The notes: generated by a model not told the origin, from the sequence alone. Counted from the stretch's first letter, positions 8,917-17,001 are shown. The stretch is DNA of 64,000 bases from an uncultured Bacteroidales bacterium (GCA_900316055.1 ONBK01000001.1:124001-188000); one strand, 5' to 3'. Program-made: numbers and translations.

Positions 8917-10331
8917 ACCATTGAGTCTTTTAGTTTTTCTGTATATTCTTCAATCATGTGCAGCTTCGCGGGGATATCGATATGCTGCGGGCAGTGGGTC
9001 ATACATTTCTTGCATTCTATGCAGCGGTCGGCCTGCCGAAGACGTTCGATACTCTTATCATAGGAGGTAAGGTAGGCGCGACGGGCACGCTGGAACTCAC
9101 GCTGTTCGACGGTACCCTCGGCAACCACAAGGTCCTCGTTGAGGCACTTGTTGTAATGTGCGAAGATACCAGGGATGTTGATGTTCATGGGACAGATGAG
9201 TTCGTTGGGGCCACAGTCTTCCAGACAGTAGTTGCATCCCGTGCAAGGAATGGCGGGATGGTGGGCAAATTCCTCGGCCACGCGCTCCAGAAGTGCCAAC
9301 TGGTCCTCTGCCAGAGGCTCGACAGGTGCACAGGAACGCACGTTGTCCTCCACATGCTCTATGGCACCCATACCGCTGAGTGCTGTCATAATGCGAGGAT
9401 ACATCCCGAGGTAGCGGAAGGACCAGGAGGCCAGGCTGCGCTCGGGCTCGCGCTCCTTGAGGAGACGCGCCAGATGGTCATTGAGGGTCGCCAAACGTCC
9501 TCCGAGAAGCGGTTCCATGATGACAATTGGAATATCGCGCTCGGCCAAAGCATTGTAGAGATGCTCGGCATTGACATTCTCGGGTTCTATCTCGTGGGCA
9601 TAGTGCCAATCGACATAGTTCATCTGTATCTGTGCGAAGTCCCAATGGTATTTGTCGTGCATAGCCACCACCTTGTCAAACTCCGACTGCTCGCCATGGA
9701 ACGACCAGCCGAGGTTGCGGATGCGTCCAGCCTCACGTTCCTTGATGAGGAAATCAAGGACTCCGTTGTTCACAAAGCGCTTCTCGAAGTCGCTCTCGCC
9801 AGTCTCCTTGTCGACACCACCAAAAGAATGGAGCAGATAGTAGTCGATATGGTCAACCTGCAGGTATTCGAACGACTTGTGGTACATCTCGATGCTGACA
9901 TCATAGGACCAATCCCGGAAGTTGGACATCTTGGTAGCCACAAGCCATTTGTCGCGTGGATGGCGACTGAGAGCAATTCCCGTAGCCTCTTCCGACATAC
10001 CACGGAGATAGACAGGTGCCGTGTCGAAATAATTGACACCGTGCTCTATTGCGTAGTCGACCATACGGTTGATGGCCTCTTGGTCGAGTTTTGCATCTGG
10101 GTTGTCGCGCAACGAGACGCCTCCCTCGACGGGGAGTCGCATCATTCCGAAGCCGAGAAGGGACACCTTCTCTCCATGGGCATCAGTGCGGTAGGTCATC
10201 TTGTCTGTCGGCACAGGACCGGCAGCATAGCCTTCCGATTTGACGGCATTGGGATGGTCGCAACCCACCGCCACAGCGGCTCCCGCCACAGCGGCACCGG
10301 CCATCCCTTTGAGAAATTGTCTTCTGTCCAT
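8913..10331 (-). CDS. Tat-exported aldo/keto reductase with C-terminal 4Fe-4S clusters
   Basis: The 472-aa protein begins MDRRQFLKG followed by an Ala-rich hydrophobic stretch and AVGC. This is a canonical twin-arginine signal, possibly with an atypical lipobox, so a Tat lipoprotein is conceivable. Residues about 45-330 are an aldo/keto reductase barrel (LGFGMMRLP, YFDTAPVY, ATKMSN, YYLLHSFGG). The C terminus has Cys clusters CTGCNYCLEDC and CIECKKCMTHCP, typical of ferredoxin-fused AKRs. The gene overlaps tatA by 4 bp, so the exporter and its folded Fe-S cargo are co-expressed. The substrate is unknown. NAD(P)H is not expected outside the cytoplasm, so electrons may instead come from the nearby membrane polyferredoxin (inference). 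Confidence 0.9.
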   Translation of the reverse strand: MDRRQFLKGMAGAAVAGAAVAVGCDHPNAVKSEGYAAGPVPTDKMTYRTDAHGEKVSLLGFGMMRLPVEGGVSLRDNPDAKLDQEAINRMVDYAIEHGVNYFDTAPVYLRGMSEEATGIALSRHPRDKWLVATKMSNFRDWSYDVSIEMYHKSFEYLQVDHIDYYLLHSFGGVDKETGESDFEKRFVNNGVLDFLIKEREAGRIRNLGWSFHGEQSEFDKVVAMHDKYHWDFAQIQMNYVDWHYAHEIEPENVNAEHLYNALAERDIPIVIMEPLLGGRLATLNDHLARLLKEREPERSLASWSFRYLGMYPRIMTALSGMGAIEHVEDNVRSCAPVEPLAEDQLALLERVAEEFAHHPAIPCTGCNYCLEDCGPNELICPMNINIPGIFAHYNKCLNEDLVVAEGTVEQREFQRARRAYLTSYDKSIERLRQADRCIECKKCMTHCPQHIDIPAKLHMIEEYTEKLKDSMV

Positions 10332-10379
10332 AAATTTCCCCTCTTTAAACTTTAAACGTTAAACTTTAAACGTTAACCG
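10332..10379. repeat. Intergenic 7-bp repeats (AAACTTT/AAACGTT/AACCGTT)
   Basis: A run of 7-bp units, alternating AAACTTT and AAACGTT and ending AACCGTT, fills the gap between the YitT gene and the Tat-AKR gene. The last unit runs into the YitT stop codon at 10380. Confidence 0.85.
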
Positions 10380-11336
10380 TTACCTCTTGTCGACTATCTC
10401 CTTGCGGGCTTTGTGCTTGCGGCCGGAGGACCAGAAGCCGTACACCTCGCTGACGTTGCCTGCGGTGGAGAAGGCCTCGATTTTCTCGTCCTTCATCCAG
10501 CCCAGGATTTTGCTGAACTCATCCTTGTTGAGGAGCACCTCGAGTTCGATGCTCTTCTCGCCACTATAGCCACCAGTGACCTCATAGAGGGTACAGCCAC
10601 GGTGGAGCTCCTCAATGATGTACTTGCGGATGCGCTCATAGTCTTTCGACACAATGCATAGACGCTTATGATTGTTGAGCGTGGCGGTGAAGTAGTCGAC
10701 CACCAAGCCATTGATCCATGTGCCGATAAGGCCGATGACAACCATGCGGAAATCATTGATGAAGAAAGCAGTGCAGCAGATGACGGCGCCAGCCACGGAG
10801 ACCGAAGCTCCGATGTCGAAGTGGAGGTACTTGTTGACAATCTTGGCCAGGATGTCGAGTCCGCCGGTGGAGGCATTGATGCTGAACATCAGGGCCTGAG
10901 CGGCGCTGAGCAGCAGCACGAAGCAGCAGAGGTCCAGCCACGGGTCGCCCATCACCGATGGGGTACCGGTGACGATGTTGTCGTTGGCGATGTTCTGCCA
11001 AGGAAACACCATGTTCCAGAAGTCGGTCAAAGGACCGAGAATCAAAGCGGTGTAGACCGTCTTGAAACCGAACTCACGGTCAATCAGGATAAAGGCGAGG
11101 ATCAACAGGATGATGTTGATGATCATGATGAGGGTACCCAGGCTGAGGACATTGCCCATCAGCTGGTTGAGCACGATGGAAAGACCGGAGATGGTACCGA
11201 TAATGAGTTTGGAGGGCACCAAAAAATAGTAAACGGCGGCAGCGGTGACCATCATACCGAGGGTCATAATCACGAGTTCTTTCCAGAACTTAAACGTTTT
11301 CACGTAGTCAACAGCTTCTTGAAGTTTGTTGTTCAT
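10380..11336 (-). CDS. YitT family membrane protein (DUF161 + DUF2179)
   Basis: The 318-aa protein has about five or six membrane segments (roughly residues 20-220), including GTISGLSIVLNQLMG and ASTGGLDILAKIVNKY, which fit the YitT_membrane repeat. A soluble C-terminal DUF2179 domain follows (about residues 225-285, with RGCTLYEVTGGYSG and LEVLLNKDEFSKILGWM). The family is widespread and its transported substrate, if any, is unknown. It lies between two Fe-S protein genes in a same-strand run. Confidence 0.85.
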   Translation of the reverse strand: MNNKLQEAVDYVKTFKFWKELVIMTLGMMVTAAAVYYFLVPSKLIIGTISGLSIVLNQLMGNVLSLGTLIMIINIILLILAFILIDREFGFKTVYTALILGPLTDFWNMVFPWQNIANDNIVTGTPSVMGDPWLDLCCFVLLLSAAQALMFSINASTGGLDILAKIVNKYLHFDIGASVSVAGAVICCTAFFINDFRMVVIGLIGTWINGLVVDYFTATLNNHKRLCIVSKDYERIRKYIIEELHRGCTLYEVTGGYSGEKSIELEVLLNKDEFSKILGWMKDEKIEAFSTAGNVSEVYGFWSSGRKHKARKEIVDKR

Positions 11337-11400
11337 TTTTTATGATTTTAATGTTTATTTATTTAACTCTTAATTCTATCTTTAAACTTTAAACCTTAAA

Positions 11401-12765
11401 CTAAATAGTCACATGGGCTTCGCGTCCTTCCACGAAGATGGCCTTGGTGGGTGTCGACGGACAATAGTACTCGCACTTGCCGCAGCCGATGCACTTGTTC
11501 TCGTTGACCGCGGGAATGCCGTCGACCATCTGGATGGCGCTGGCGGGGCAGTGACGCGCACAAAGGCCGCAGCCGATGCAGTTATCCTTCAGCACCACAG
11601 CGTAGCCGATACTGATGGCCGTCTTCTCCTCCTTGCCGATGTGCTGGATGGCGCCCGAGGGGCAGAGTTCGCTGCAGCGGGTGCAGGCTACACGGCAGAA
11701 GCCTTGGTCGAAGACCATCGTGGGTTGCATAAAGCCATCGAGTCCCGTGCTGGGTCTCAGCACATGCTCGGGGCATTTGCTGACGCAAAGCTGGCAGGCG
11801 GTACAGCGGCTCTCGAAGTTCTTCAGGCTGATGGCTCCGGCAGGTTTCAGAGGTGTCTTGCGTTCGGGTACCGCCTTATCCTCGACGAGGGCAAGGCCCG
11901 AAGCGACTTTCTCTTCCTGCGCGTGGAGCACCGTGGCTCCACCCACAGCAGCGGTGACCGCAAGGAACTTTCTCCTCGACGAGTCTACCTGAGTGCTCTG
12001 ATCTCTCCGAGCATTCCGGACACTCAACGAGATGGCCCCCTGCTTGCAATGGCCGAGGCAGTTGAAACACATCACACAGCGCGACCTGTCGACCTCTCTG
12101 CCATCGACATCAATGCAGTTGGCCTTGCAATGCTTCTCGCACTTATGACATCCCCCACACTTCTCTTTGTCGATGCGGATGCCGAAGAGCGAATGCTTAC
12201 TGAAAAGGCTCAACAGCGCCCCCATAGGACAGATGGTGTTGCACCAGAGGCGACCGTAGAAGAAACTCACGACGAAGATGACCACCAAGGTGACGATAGC
12301 CACGATGAGCGGTAATCCCGAGGCAAAGAATCCCGTGGTCATGCGGGCAAACATGCTGTAGGGGTCGATAGTCACAGCGATACCGTTGGCAATACCCAAC
12401 GAGCCCAACACCATCAAAACCACAAAGAGGGCCAGCACTCCGTAGCGCAACCCATTCAGCGGCTTTTTATAGGTGAAAGCCTTCCGACCGAGCCAACCGA
12501 AAAAGTCCTGCAGGATGCCCAACGGACAAACCACCGAACAATAGAGTCGGCCAATGAGGGCGGTGACTACCAGGATAGCCAAGACTACCACGACATTCAG
12601 CGCCAGAATAGCCGGCAGTAACTGCATCTTGGGCATCCAACCCACCCAACGGCGTACAAGGTTGGGGTCATCAAGCACCCAAGCCAGACCGTCGAGCAGC
12701 AGGGCGGAAAAACCGAGGAACACAACGGCCGCCAAAACAATGCGAATGTATTTCAATGCTTTCAT
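11401..12765 (-). CDS. NapH/NapG-like membrane polyferredoxin with internal Tat motif
   Basis: The 454-aa protein starts with four membrane segments (about 6-28, 50-72, 106-126, 150-170). The loops GRLYCSVVCPLG (72-83) and GRLWCNTICPMG (171-182) carry the Cys pairs of NapH/MauN-type proteins. Two cytoplasmic-type 4Fe-4S motifs follow (Cys203-213 and Cys230-240). Next is SSRRKFLAVTAAVGG (262-276) and LHAQ, which looks like a complete twin-arginine signal in mid-protein. After it come four ferredoxin-like clusters (from about 321, 357, 396 and 425), as in NapG. The layout suggests a fusion of a membrane NapH-like half with a Tat-exported NapG-like half, passing electrons from the cytoplasm to the periplasm. 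Its partner may be the Tat-exported AKR (inference). Confidence 0.88.
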   Translation of the reverse strand: MKALKYIRIVLAAVVFLGFSALLLDGLAWVLDDPNLVRRWVGWMPKMQLLPAILALNVVVVLAILVVTALIGRLYCSVVCPLGILQDFFGWLGRKAFTYKKPLNGLRYGVLALFVVLMVLGSLGIANGIAVTIDPYSMFARMTTGFFASGLPLIVAIVTLVVIFVVSFFYGRLWCNTICPMGALLSLFSKHSLFGIRIDKEKCGGCHKCEKHCKANCIDVDGREVDRSRCVMCFNCLGHCKQGAISLSVRNARRDQSTQVDSSRRKFLAVTAAVGGATVLHAQEEKVASGLALVEDKAVPERKTPLKPAGAISLKNFESRCTACQLCVSKCPEHVLRPSTGLDGFMQPTMVFDQGFCRVACTRCSELCPSGAIQHIGKEEKTAISIGYAVVLKDNCIGCGLCARHCPASAIQMVDGIPAVNENKCIGCGKCEYYCPSTPTKAIFVEGREAHVTI

Positions 12766-12773
12766 AACTCTTA

Positions 12774-12805
12774 TCTTTAAACTTTAACCGTTAACCATTA
12801 ACCGT
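12774..12805. repeat. Intergenic 7-bp repeats (TTAAACT/TTAACCG/TTAACCA)
   Basis: Heptamers of the TTAACCG and TTAACCA type lie between the LuxR-type gene and the polyferredoxin gene. The array supplies the stop codon of the regulator gene at 12798. Confidence 0.85.
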
Positions 12806-13640
12806 TACCCTTTCTCAACATGGCGTAGACGGCGAGGCCGGCCACACTCTTGATGCCCGTCTTCCTGGTGATGCTTTTACGGTGGGTGTTCACGGTATTC
12901 ACGGCAATATTGAGGCGGGCGGAAATCTCCTTGCTCGAAAGGCCCTGAGCCACCAGCTCGAGGACATCCATCTCACGGTCGCTGAGATTGTAGTCCTCCT
13001 GCGGCACCAGCAGCAGTTCCTCAATCATGGCATGCTTCTCAAGGTCGCGGCTCAGCTGCAGGATATCGAACACCAACTCCATCATCTCCTCCGTGAGGCG
13101 CTCGCCCGGGAGATACTTATAGATAATCTGCGTCAGGTCGTTGAGCCTGTCGCGAATATTGTCGTGACCCTTCAGATAGTTCTGTACGGGCAAATCATTA
13201 TTTGCCCCCACCACCCCGTCGAGGTTCTTCTCCTCGCGGCGCACATGCTCGCGCACCTCGCGACAATAGTCGGCATAGTATTTTCGTAGAATCTCGCCGC
13301 TCTGACCGGCATTTTCAGTGATACGGTCGAGGTGCTGCTGCAGGTGCGGCAGCCGCTCCTCCAAGTAGTAGCGGTGCGAGGCACGGAGATGCTCGGCCAC
13401 AAGGCTCCGGTCGATGCGCGAAAGCTCCTCGTCGTCGGGTCGATAGTCGTCAAAAGTGTAAATATTGCATACTGTGAGGAAGAAATGATCGTCAACATGA
13501 TGGTCGCGGCAGACCTCCTTAACGCTCTTTTCGCCAAATCCCAGAGGAATGCCAAAACGAGGTAGCATAAGGATTAGGTCGTAGTTCGACGCTATCATGT
13601 CGGCCATCTTCATCCGGCCGGTAAAAAGGGTTCTGTTCAT
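12798..13640 (-). CDS. Hemerythrin-domain LuxR-type transcriptional regulator
   Basis: The 280-aa protein begins with a segment like the RIC/ScdA N-terminal motif (MIASNYDLILMLPRFGIPLGFG, 15-36). Residues about 80-215 are a helical domain with His84, His89, His99, EHVRREE (131-137), GHDN (158-161) and EKHAMIEELLL (201-211), matching the HHE hemerythrin pattern of a di-iron site. The C terminus (about 216-275) is a LuxR/GerE helix-turn-helix (LSDREMDVLELVAQGLSSKEI). It probably senses O2, NO or redox state through iron and regulates the redox genes downstream. That is inference from architecture and position. A TATTTTTG promoter element lies only 4 bp before the ATG. Confidence 0.85.
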   Translation of the reverse strand: MNRTLFTGRMKMADMIASNYDLILMLPRFGIPLGFGEKSVKEVCRDHHVDDHFFLTVCNIYTFDDYRPDDEELSRIDRSLVAEHLRASHRYYLEERLPHLQQHLDRITENAGQSGEILRKYYADYCREVREHVRREEKNLDGVVGANNDLPVQNYLKGHDNIRDRLNDLTQIIYKYLPGERLTEEMMELVFDILQLSRDLEKHAMIEELLLVPQEDYNLSDREMDVLELVAQGLSSKEISARLNIAVNTVNTHRKSITRKTGIKSVAGLAVYAMLRKGNG

Positions 13641-13644
13641 GCCG

Positions 13645-13652
13645 CAAAAATA
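13645..13652 (-). promoter_or_regulatory. Bacteroidetes -7 element of the hemerythrin-LuxR gene
   Basis: TATTTTTG on the minus strand matches TAnnTTTG and ends 4 bp before the ATG at 13640. Transcription would begin at or next to the start codon, so the mRNA may be leaderless. Confidence 0.6.
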
Positions 13653-13680
13653 CGAAAAAAAAATGATATAATATAAAAAT

Positions 13681-13708
13681 ATAGAGGCTGCATTGTTGCA
13701 GCCTCTAT
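13681..13708 (-). terminator. Rho-independent terminator after the lipoprotein gene
   Basis: A 12-bp stem (ATAGAGGCTGCA) with a 4-nt loop is followed on the minus strand by a T-rich run. It lies about 20 bp past the stop of the lipoprotein gene. Confidence 0.85.
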
Positions 13709-13727
13709 TTTATCAGTTCTGTTCTTT

Positions 13728-15314
13728 TTAGTTCGCGTCACGCACTAAGCGGACAGAGTTGCCCCATCTTTTACCACCATCCTTCGCCGGTTCTACTTTG
13801 GTATTATCAAATCGCATTTTGCTATCATTTATATTAGATGCTTCGGAGCAGGAATGGTAGCCACCCATTTTACCGACTTCTTGAATCTTGTTTTTCTCGC
13901 GACAACCTGCAGCAGGAAGGAAGACACATCCCACATTCTCCAACCTACTCCATTCGCTGCCGGAAAGGATATTTGTAGAGAATTGTACGTTAGATGTGTT
14001 ACGGCTATTGATGGTCAGACCGGCCGGTAGGGAGAATCCATCAGGAAAAATAATCACCCCTTCAACGTTACGCACATTGGCTTTGGCATATCTGTATGTA
14101 TTATTACCAAAACGGGAACTCATGAGATAGACCCATTCTGTCTTGCTCAGCGTGCGCCAGTCGAAATAACGCTGGGTAGCATCTGCAAGCTCAGATTCTT
14201 TTGAAAAATCAGCATTATCCCAATTAAAATGTCGGTCATTACCATTAGTATCAAGCGGATTAGGAGTATTTCCCGTCCAAGTGCCCCAGCCGAAGAGGTC
14301 GACCCAATCAGTGGTGTTCCAAGACCCCACACGGTCATATTGGTTCAGGGCGAAACGCCAAGGATAGGTCTCACCACCTTTGTACTGCAGGTTGCCCATC
14401 GAGAAGTAGACCTTCTTGGTGGCGCTGACGGAGAAGGCTCCCAGAATATGGCGGGTCATCTCGCTGCCGTCGGTCGTCATTTCGACTCGCAAGGCTGCCA
14501 CCGCGTTGCGAACGAGGGCGGGAGCAGCGCTTTTGGTCTTGGTAAAGGTCAGGTACTGAACGCTGAGGGTGGACATCGTGTCGTGGGAGAACACTTTGAC
14601 AGTGAGGTCTCCCATGGCCGTGGCGTTGGGAATCACGGGCACCTGGATGCTCTTGTCGCCGTTGTTGGCGATGGCAAAAGCGGAGTCGAAATAGACGGTG
14701 ACGCTCTTCGAGCCGTCAACACCGGCGCTAACGATGGGCAGAGTGTCGATGCTGAGAGTCACCAAGGCCTGGCCACTGAGGTTTTCGGTAGCGGAAGTGA
14801 TGCTCACGGAGTCGACCCAGAGGGTATTACCGGTGTTATTGATCACCACCAAGTTGATGCCAGAACTGAGGTGTTTGAGTTCCACAGCCGTAGCGCTGTT
14901 TGAGCTGCGGGCAGCCATCGGAAGGGCAATCTCCTGGTTGTCGCCATCAAAGGAGCTGGCATAACGCGAAGGGAAAACCACCGTAGCGGTGGCAGCATCC
15001 TGGTTTTCAGCACCCATAGCAGTAGCAAGGGTTACGGGATAAAACAGATTGAATTCGCTGCTGACGTTGAAAGAACCATCGACATACCAATGGCCACCAC
15101 TTTGAGTAACTGTTCCTTCGACACCGTCGACCCACACCAAATCTCCTTTGACCCACTTCACCGTGGTGCCGTTGACGGTGGTCTTCTGTCCCGATTTCTC
15201 GGCAGAAATTTCCAAAGCATGGTCGGAGAGTCCCGACACATCCTCTTTCATACAACTTGTAGTCATTGTCAGGCCACAAAGGGCAGCGGCCGCATAAATA
15301 TATATTCTTTTCAT
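13728..15314 (-). CDS. Large surface lipoprotein, fimbrillin/FISUMP-like
   Basis: The 528-aa protein has a lipoprotein signal (Cys21 in TTSC). The N-terminal region (about 30-300) is Thr/Ser/Val-rich, with beta-sandwich-like segments resembling Bacteroidales fimbrillin-like lipoproteins. The C-terminal half contains FSVSATKKVYFSMGNLQ, WVDLFGWGTWTG, WRTLSKTEW and GNSVRLVRD. This pattern is common in Bacteroidales secreted proteins and recalls the FISUMP (Fibrobacter major paralogous) domain. It is probably exposed at the cell surface, but the ligand is unknown. The upstream gap contains 7-bp repeats (AATTCTT, CGTTCTT), and 41 bp further upstream is the 62-aa peptide gene, probably in the same transcript. 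Confidence 0.75.
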   Translation of the reverse strand: MKRIYIYAAAALCGLTMTTSCMKEDVSGLSDHALEISAEKSGQKTTVNGTTVKWVKGDLVWVDGVEGTVTQSGGHWYVDGSFNVSSEFNLFYPVTLATAMGAENQDAATATVVFPSRYASSFDGDNQEIALPMAARSSNSATAVELKHLSSGINLVVINNTGNTLWVDSVSITSATENLSGQALVTLSIDTLPIVSAGVDGSKSVTVYFDSAFAIANNGDKSIQVPVIPNATAMGDLTVKVFSHDTMSTLSVQYLTFTKTKSAAPALVRNAVAALRVEMTTDGSEMTRHILGAFSVSATKKVYFSMGNLQYKGGETYPWRFALNQYDRVGSWNTTDWVDLFGWGTWTGNTPNPLDTNGNDRHFNWDNADFSKESELADATQRYFDWRTLSKTEWVYLMSSRFGNNTYRYAKANVRNVEGVIIFPDGFSLPAGLTINSRNTSNVQFSTNILSGSEWSRLENVGCVFLPAAGCREKNKIQEVGKMGGYHSCSEASNINDSKMRFDNTKVEPAKDGGKRWGNSVRLVRDAN

Positions 15315-15319
15315 TACTG

Positions 15320-15352
15320 TATTCTTAATTCTTCGTTCTTAATTCTTCCTTT
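15320..15352. repeat. 7-bp repeats upstream of the lipoprotein gene
   Basis: Units AATTCTT, CGTTCTT and AATTCTT occur in the short gap between the 62-aa peptide gene and the lipoprotein gene. Confidence 0.7.
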
Positions 15353-15355
15353 TTA

Positions 15356-15544
15356 TTACCAGCCCCAGCTTTCTATGGAGCCACGGTCATCAAGACGTTG
15401 GGAATCATTGCCCGCGAGAGCCGAGGAGAGGACTATCGACTGCATCAATCTTTTGGCACCGCTTTGGGCATATCCACGTTCTGCTTTAAATGTCACCACC
15501 GTGAGTTCCGGTGCCTCATAGTGTCTTTTTTCGTTTTCTTTCAT
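15356..15544 (-). CDS. Small Bacteroidales peptide of the YEAPELTVV type (62 aa)
   Basis: The short protein begins MKENEKRHYEAPELTVVTF, continues with KAERGYAQSG, and ends SIESWGW. It has no signal peptide or membrane segment. From memory, many Bacteroidales genomes carry short genes with a YEAP-x-L-x-V-V-x-F core next to surface lipoproteins, and their function is unknown. This gene sits between a 44-aa membrane peptide and a large lipoprotein on the same strand, 41 bp from the lipoprotein start. A precursor peptide, an assembly accessory or a regulatory peptide are all possible. I cannot choose between them. Confidence 0.7.
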   Translation of the reverse strand: MKENEKRHYEAPELTVVTFKAERGYAQSGAKRLMQSIVLSSALAGNDSQRLDDRGSIESWGW

Positions 15545-15578
15545 TGTAGTGTTAATAGTTGTTTTGTTAATATGTTAT

Positions 15579-15713
15579 TTAATTACCATTATCATCGTGC
15601 CGCTTGATGTTGCGCCAACAGGCCACAAAGAAGATGGCAATGCCCACAACGGCCAAAAGGCCGAGGAAAATCTCCTGCGGAGTGAGGTTAGCAATGTCCA
15701 TCTGCTGTTTCAT
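15579..15713 (-). CDS. 44-aa single-pass membrane peptide
   Basis: I place the start at the ATG at 15713, giving MKQQMDIANLTPQEIFLGLL and on. A longer frame reaching back to 15839 would translate the motif array upstream and is not credible. The product has one membrane helix (about residues 15-33, FLGLLAVVGIAIFFVACW) and a short basic tail (RNIKRHDD). A TACTTTTG promoter element ends 10 bp before the ATG. The peptide gene is followed 34 bp later by the 62-aa peptide gene. Function unknown. Confidence 0.6.
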   Translation of the reverse strand: MKQQMDIANLTPQEIFLGLLAVVGIAIFFVACWRNIKRHDDNGN

Positions 15714-15721
15714 AAATCGAA

Positions 15722-15844
15722 TGCAAAAGTACATCCTCTTGTAAAAACAGACATTGCAAATGATACAAACTTCTTGCAAACGGAATGCAATGTTATTGCA
15801 CAGGGCTGCAAGTTCATTGCATTTGGCCGCAACAAACATTGCAA
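15722..15844. promoter_or_regulatory. Helically phased array of TGCA motifs
   Basis: Nine GCA cores (eight of them TGCA) start at 15723, 15756, 15776, 15787, 15798, 15808, 15819, 15829 and 15841. The spacings are 33, 20, 11, 11, 10, 11, 10 and 12 bp, all near whole turns of the helix. The array lies just upstream of the promoter of the 44-aa peptide gene, where activator sites would be expected. Confidence 0.6.
15724..15731 (-). promoter_or_regulatory. -7 element of the small-peptide/lipoprotein operon
   Basis: TACTTTTG on the minus strand fits TAnnTTTG and lies 10 bp upstream of the 44-aa peptide ATG. It would drive both peptide genes and the lipoprotein gene. Confidence 0.5.
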
Positions 15845-15927
15845 ATTGTACAAAACATACAATGGAATTCTTCTAAAGAATTGAATTAGACCACCTTACG
15901 GTCTTTCCTTAAACTTGATGCAAAAAA

Positions 15928-17001
15928 CTACTTAGAGAGGCGTTTTTTTGCGCGGTAGTAGGCGTTGTAGGAGGCAAAGCCGGAAGAGAGGGCGGCAGAC
16001 TCCTTGGTCTCATTGGGGTGCTCAGCAACGTACTGCTCGTAGTATTTCAGACGGAGGCCGTTGATGTAGCTGGCAAAAGAGCCGAAGCGGCGTTGAAATG
16101 CCAAGGAGACATAGGTGCGACCGTGCTGGCAATGTTCCACGATGTCGTCAATCCTTAGATGGCTATCGAGATAAGCCTGCTGTTCCTCGACATAGGCCTT
16201 GATTTCCAGCGCCACTTGATCCAACTGTTCCTCAACAGAAGCATCCTGCTGGGCCGTGAACCGCACCGCTTCCGAATCCGGTTCTGCAATAATGGCCTTG
16301 CGACGCCAAGCGGGCATAACGGTAATCAACAACACGATGTTGAAGATAGCAAGCAACACGTGCAGGTGAGCCATTCCGATGCGTGAATCGAAGATATAGG
16401 CGGGCCAGAGCAACGGGGTAAGAATCAATGGGTAAAAAAGAATAATGCTGGCGTAGCGGACGGGAAAATCATCACGGTTGGAATAGTTGGCATCGCGACT
16501 CTCTTTAATCCAGCGCCACACCTGCCACATAGACAAGGTGCAGAAAACCAACATAATGAGACTCTCAACAGTAATGGCATAATGCCAGAATTGCAAGCCT
16601 TTCTCACTCATAAACTCGAAGGGGAGCCAAGCATTAAGCACTGGGATGAGCATGGTGGCAATGACGATGGCAGCAGCACTCCAGCTGACTGTTTTCCAAC
16701 GATTCCACTGCTTCACAGTACCAGCATAGCAAAGCAGCAGCAAGCCACAATAGAAATAATAGGTAGCGGGGAAGTAGGACTTCATAAGCATCCATGCCGC
16801 CTCATTGGTGGGGTCGAAAACATAGGGAAGCAAGATGGTGGCCATAGAGAAGCAAAGAACCTGCAGCTTGCGGTCGGGCCATGTGTAGCGTTGGCGCTCT
16901 TTCGGCACACGACAGGTGTGGAACCAACGAACAGCAGCAAAACACCAACAGGTAGTAATATATAGCATCGCCGCCAAGCCAAAATAGTAGTATTCGTTCA
17001 T
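15928..17001 (-). CDS. Membrane-embedded AraC-type transcriptional regulator
   Basis: The 357-aa protein has about six or seven membrane segments in residues 5-245, then a linker with a coiled-coil look (about 265-290). The C terminus is an AraC/XylS-type helix-turn-helix (about 290-357, with RIDDIVEHCQHGRTYVSLAF and SGFASYNAYYRAKKR). Such proteins in Bacteroidetes are thought to bind DNA while held in the membrane, sensing an unknown envelope signal. It is the first gene of the cluster with the two peptides and the lipoprotein, so they are its likely targets (inference). A TATCTTTG promoter element lies about 45 bp upstream. Confidence 0.85.
   Translation of the reverse strand: MNEYYYFGLAAMLYITTCWCFAAVRWFHTCRVPKERQRYTWPDRKLQVLCFSMATILLPYVFDPTNEAAWMLMKSYFPATYYFYCGLLLLCYAGTVKQWNRWKTVSWSAAAIVIATMLIPVLNAWLPFEFMSEKGLQFWHYAITVESLIMLVFCTLSMWQVWRWIKESRDANYSNRDDFPVRYASIILFYPLILTPLLWPAYIFDSRIGMAHLHVLLAIFNIVLLITVMPAWRRKAIIAEPDSEAVRFTAQQDASVEEQLDQVALEIKAYVEEQQAYLDSHLRIDDIVEHCQHGRTYVSLAFQRRFGSFASYINGLRLKYYEQYVAEHPNETKESAALSSGFASYNAYYRAKKRLSK

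Noticed and set aside
15714-15839. Longer start for the 44-aa membrane peptide, giving a Cys-rich 86-aa protein
   Set aside because: The added part only translates the phased TGCA array and crosses the promoter.
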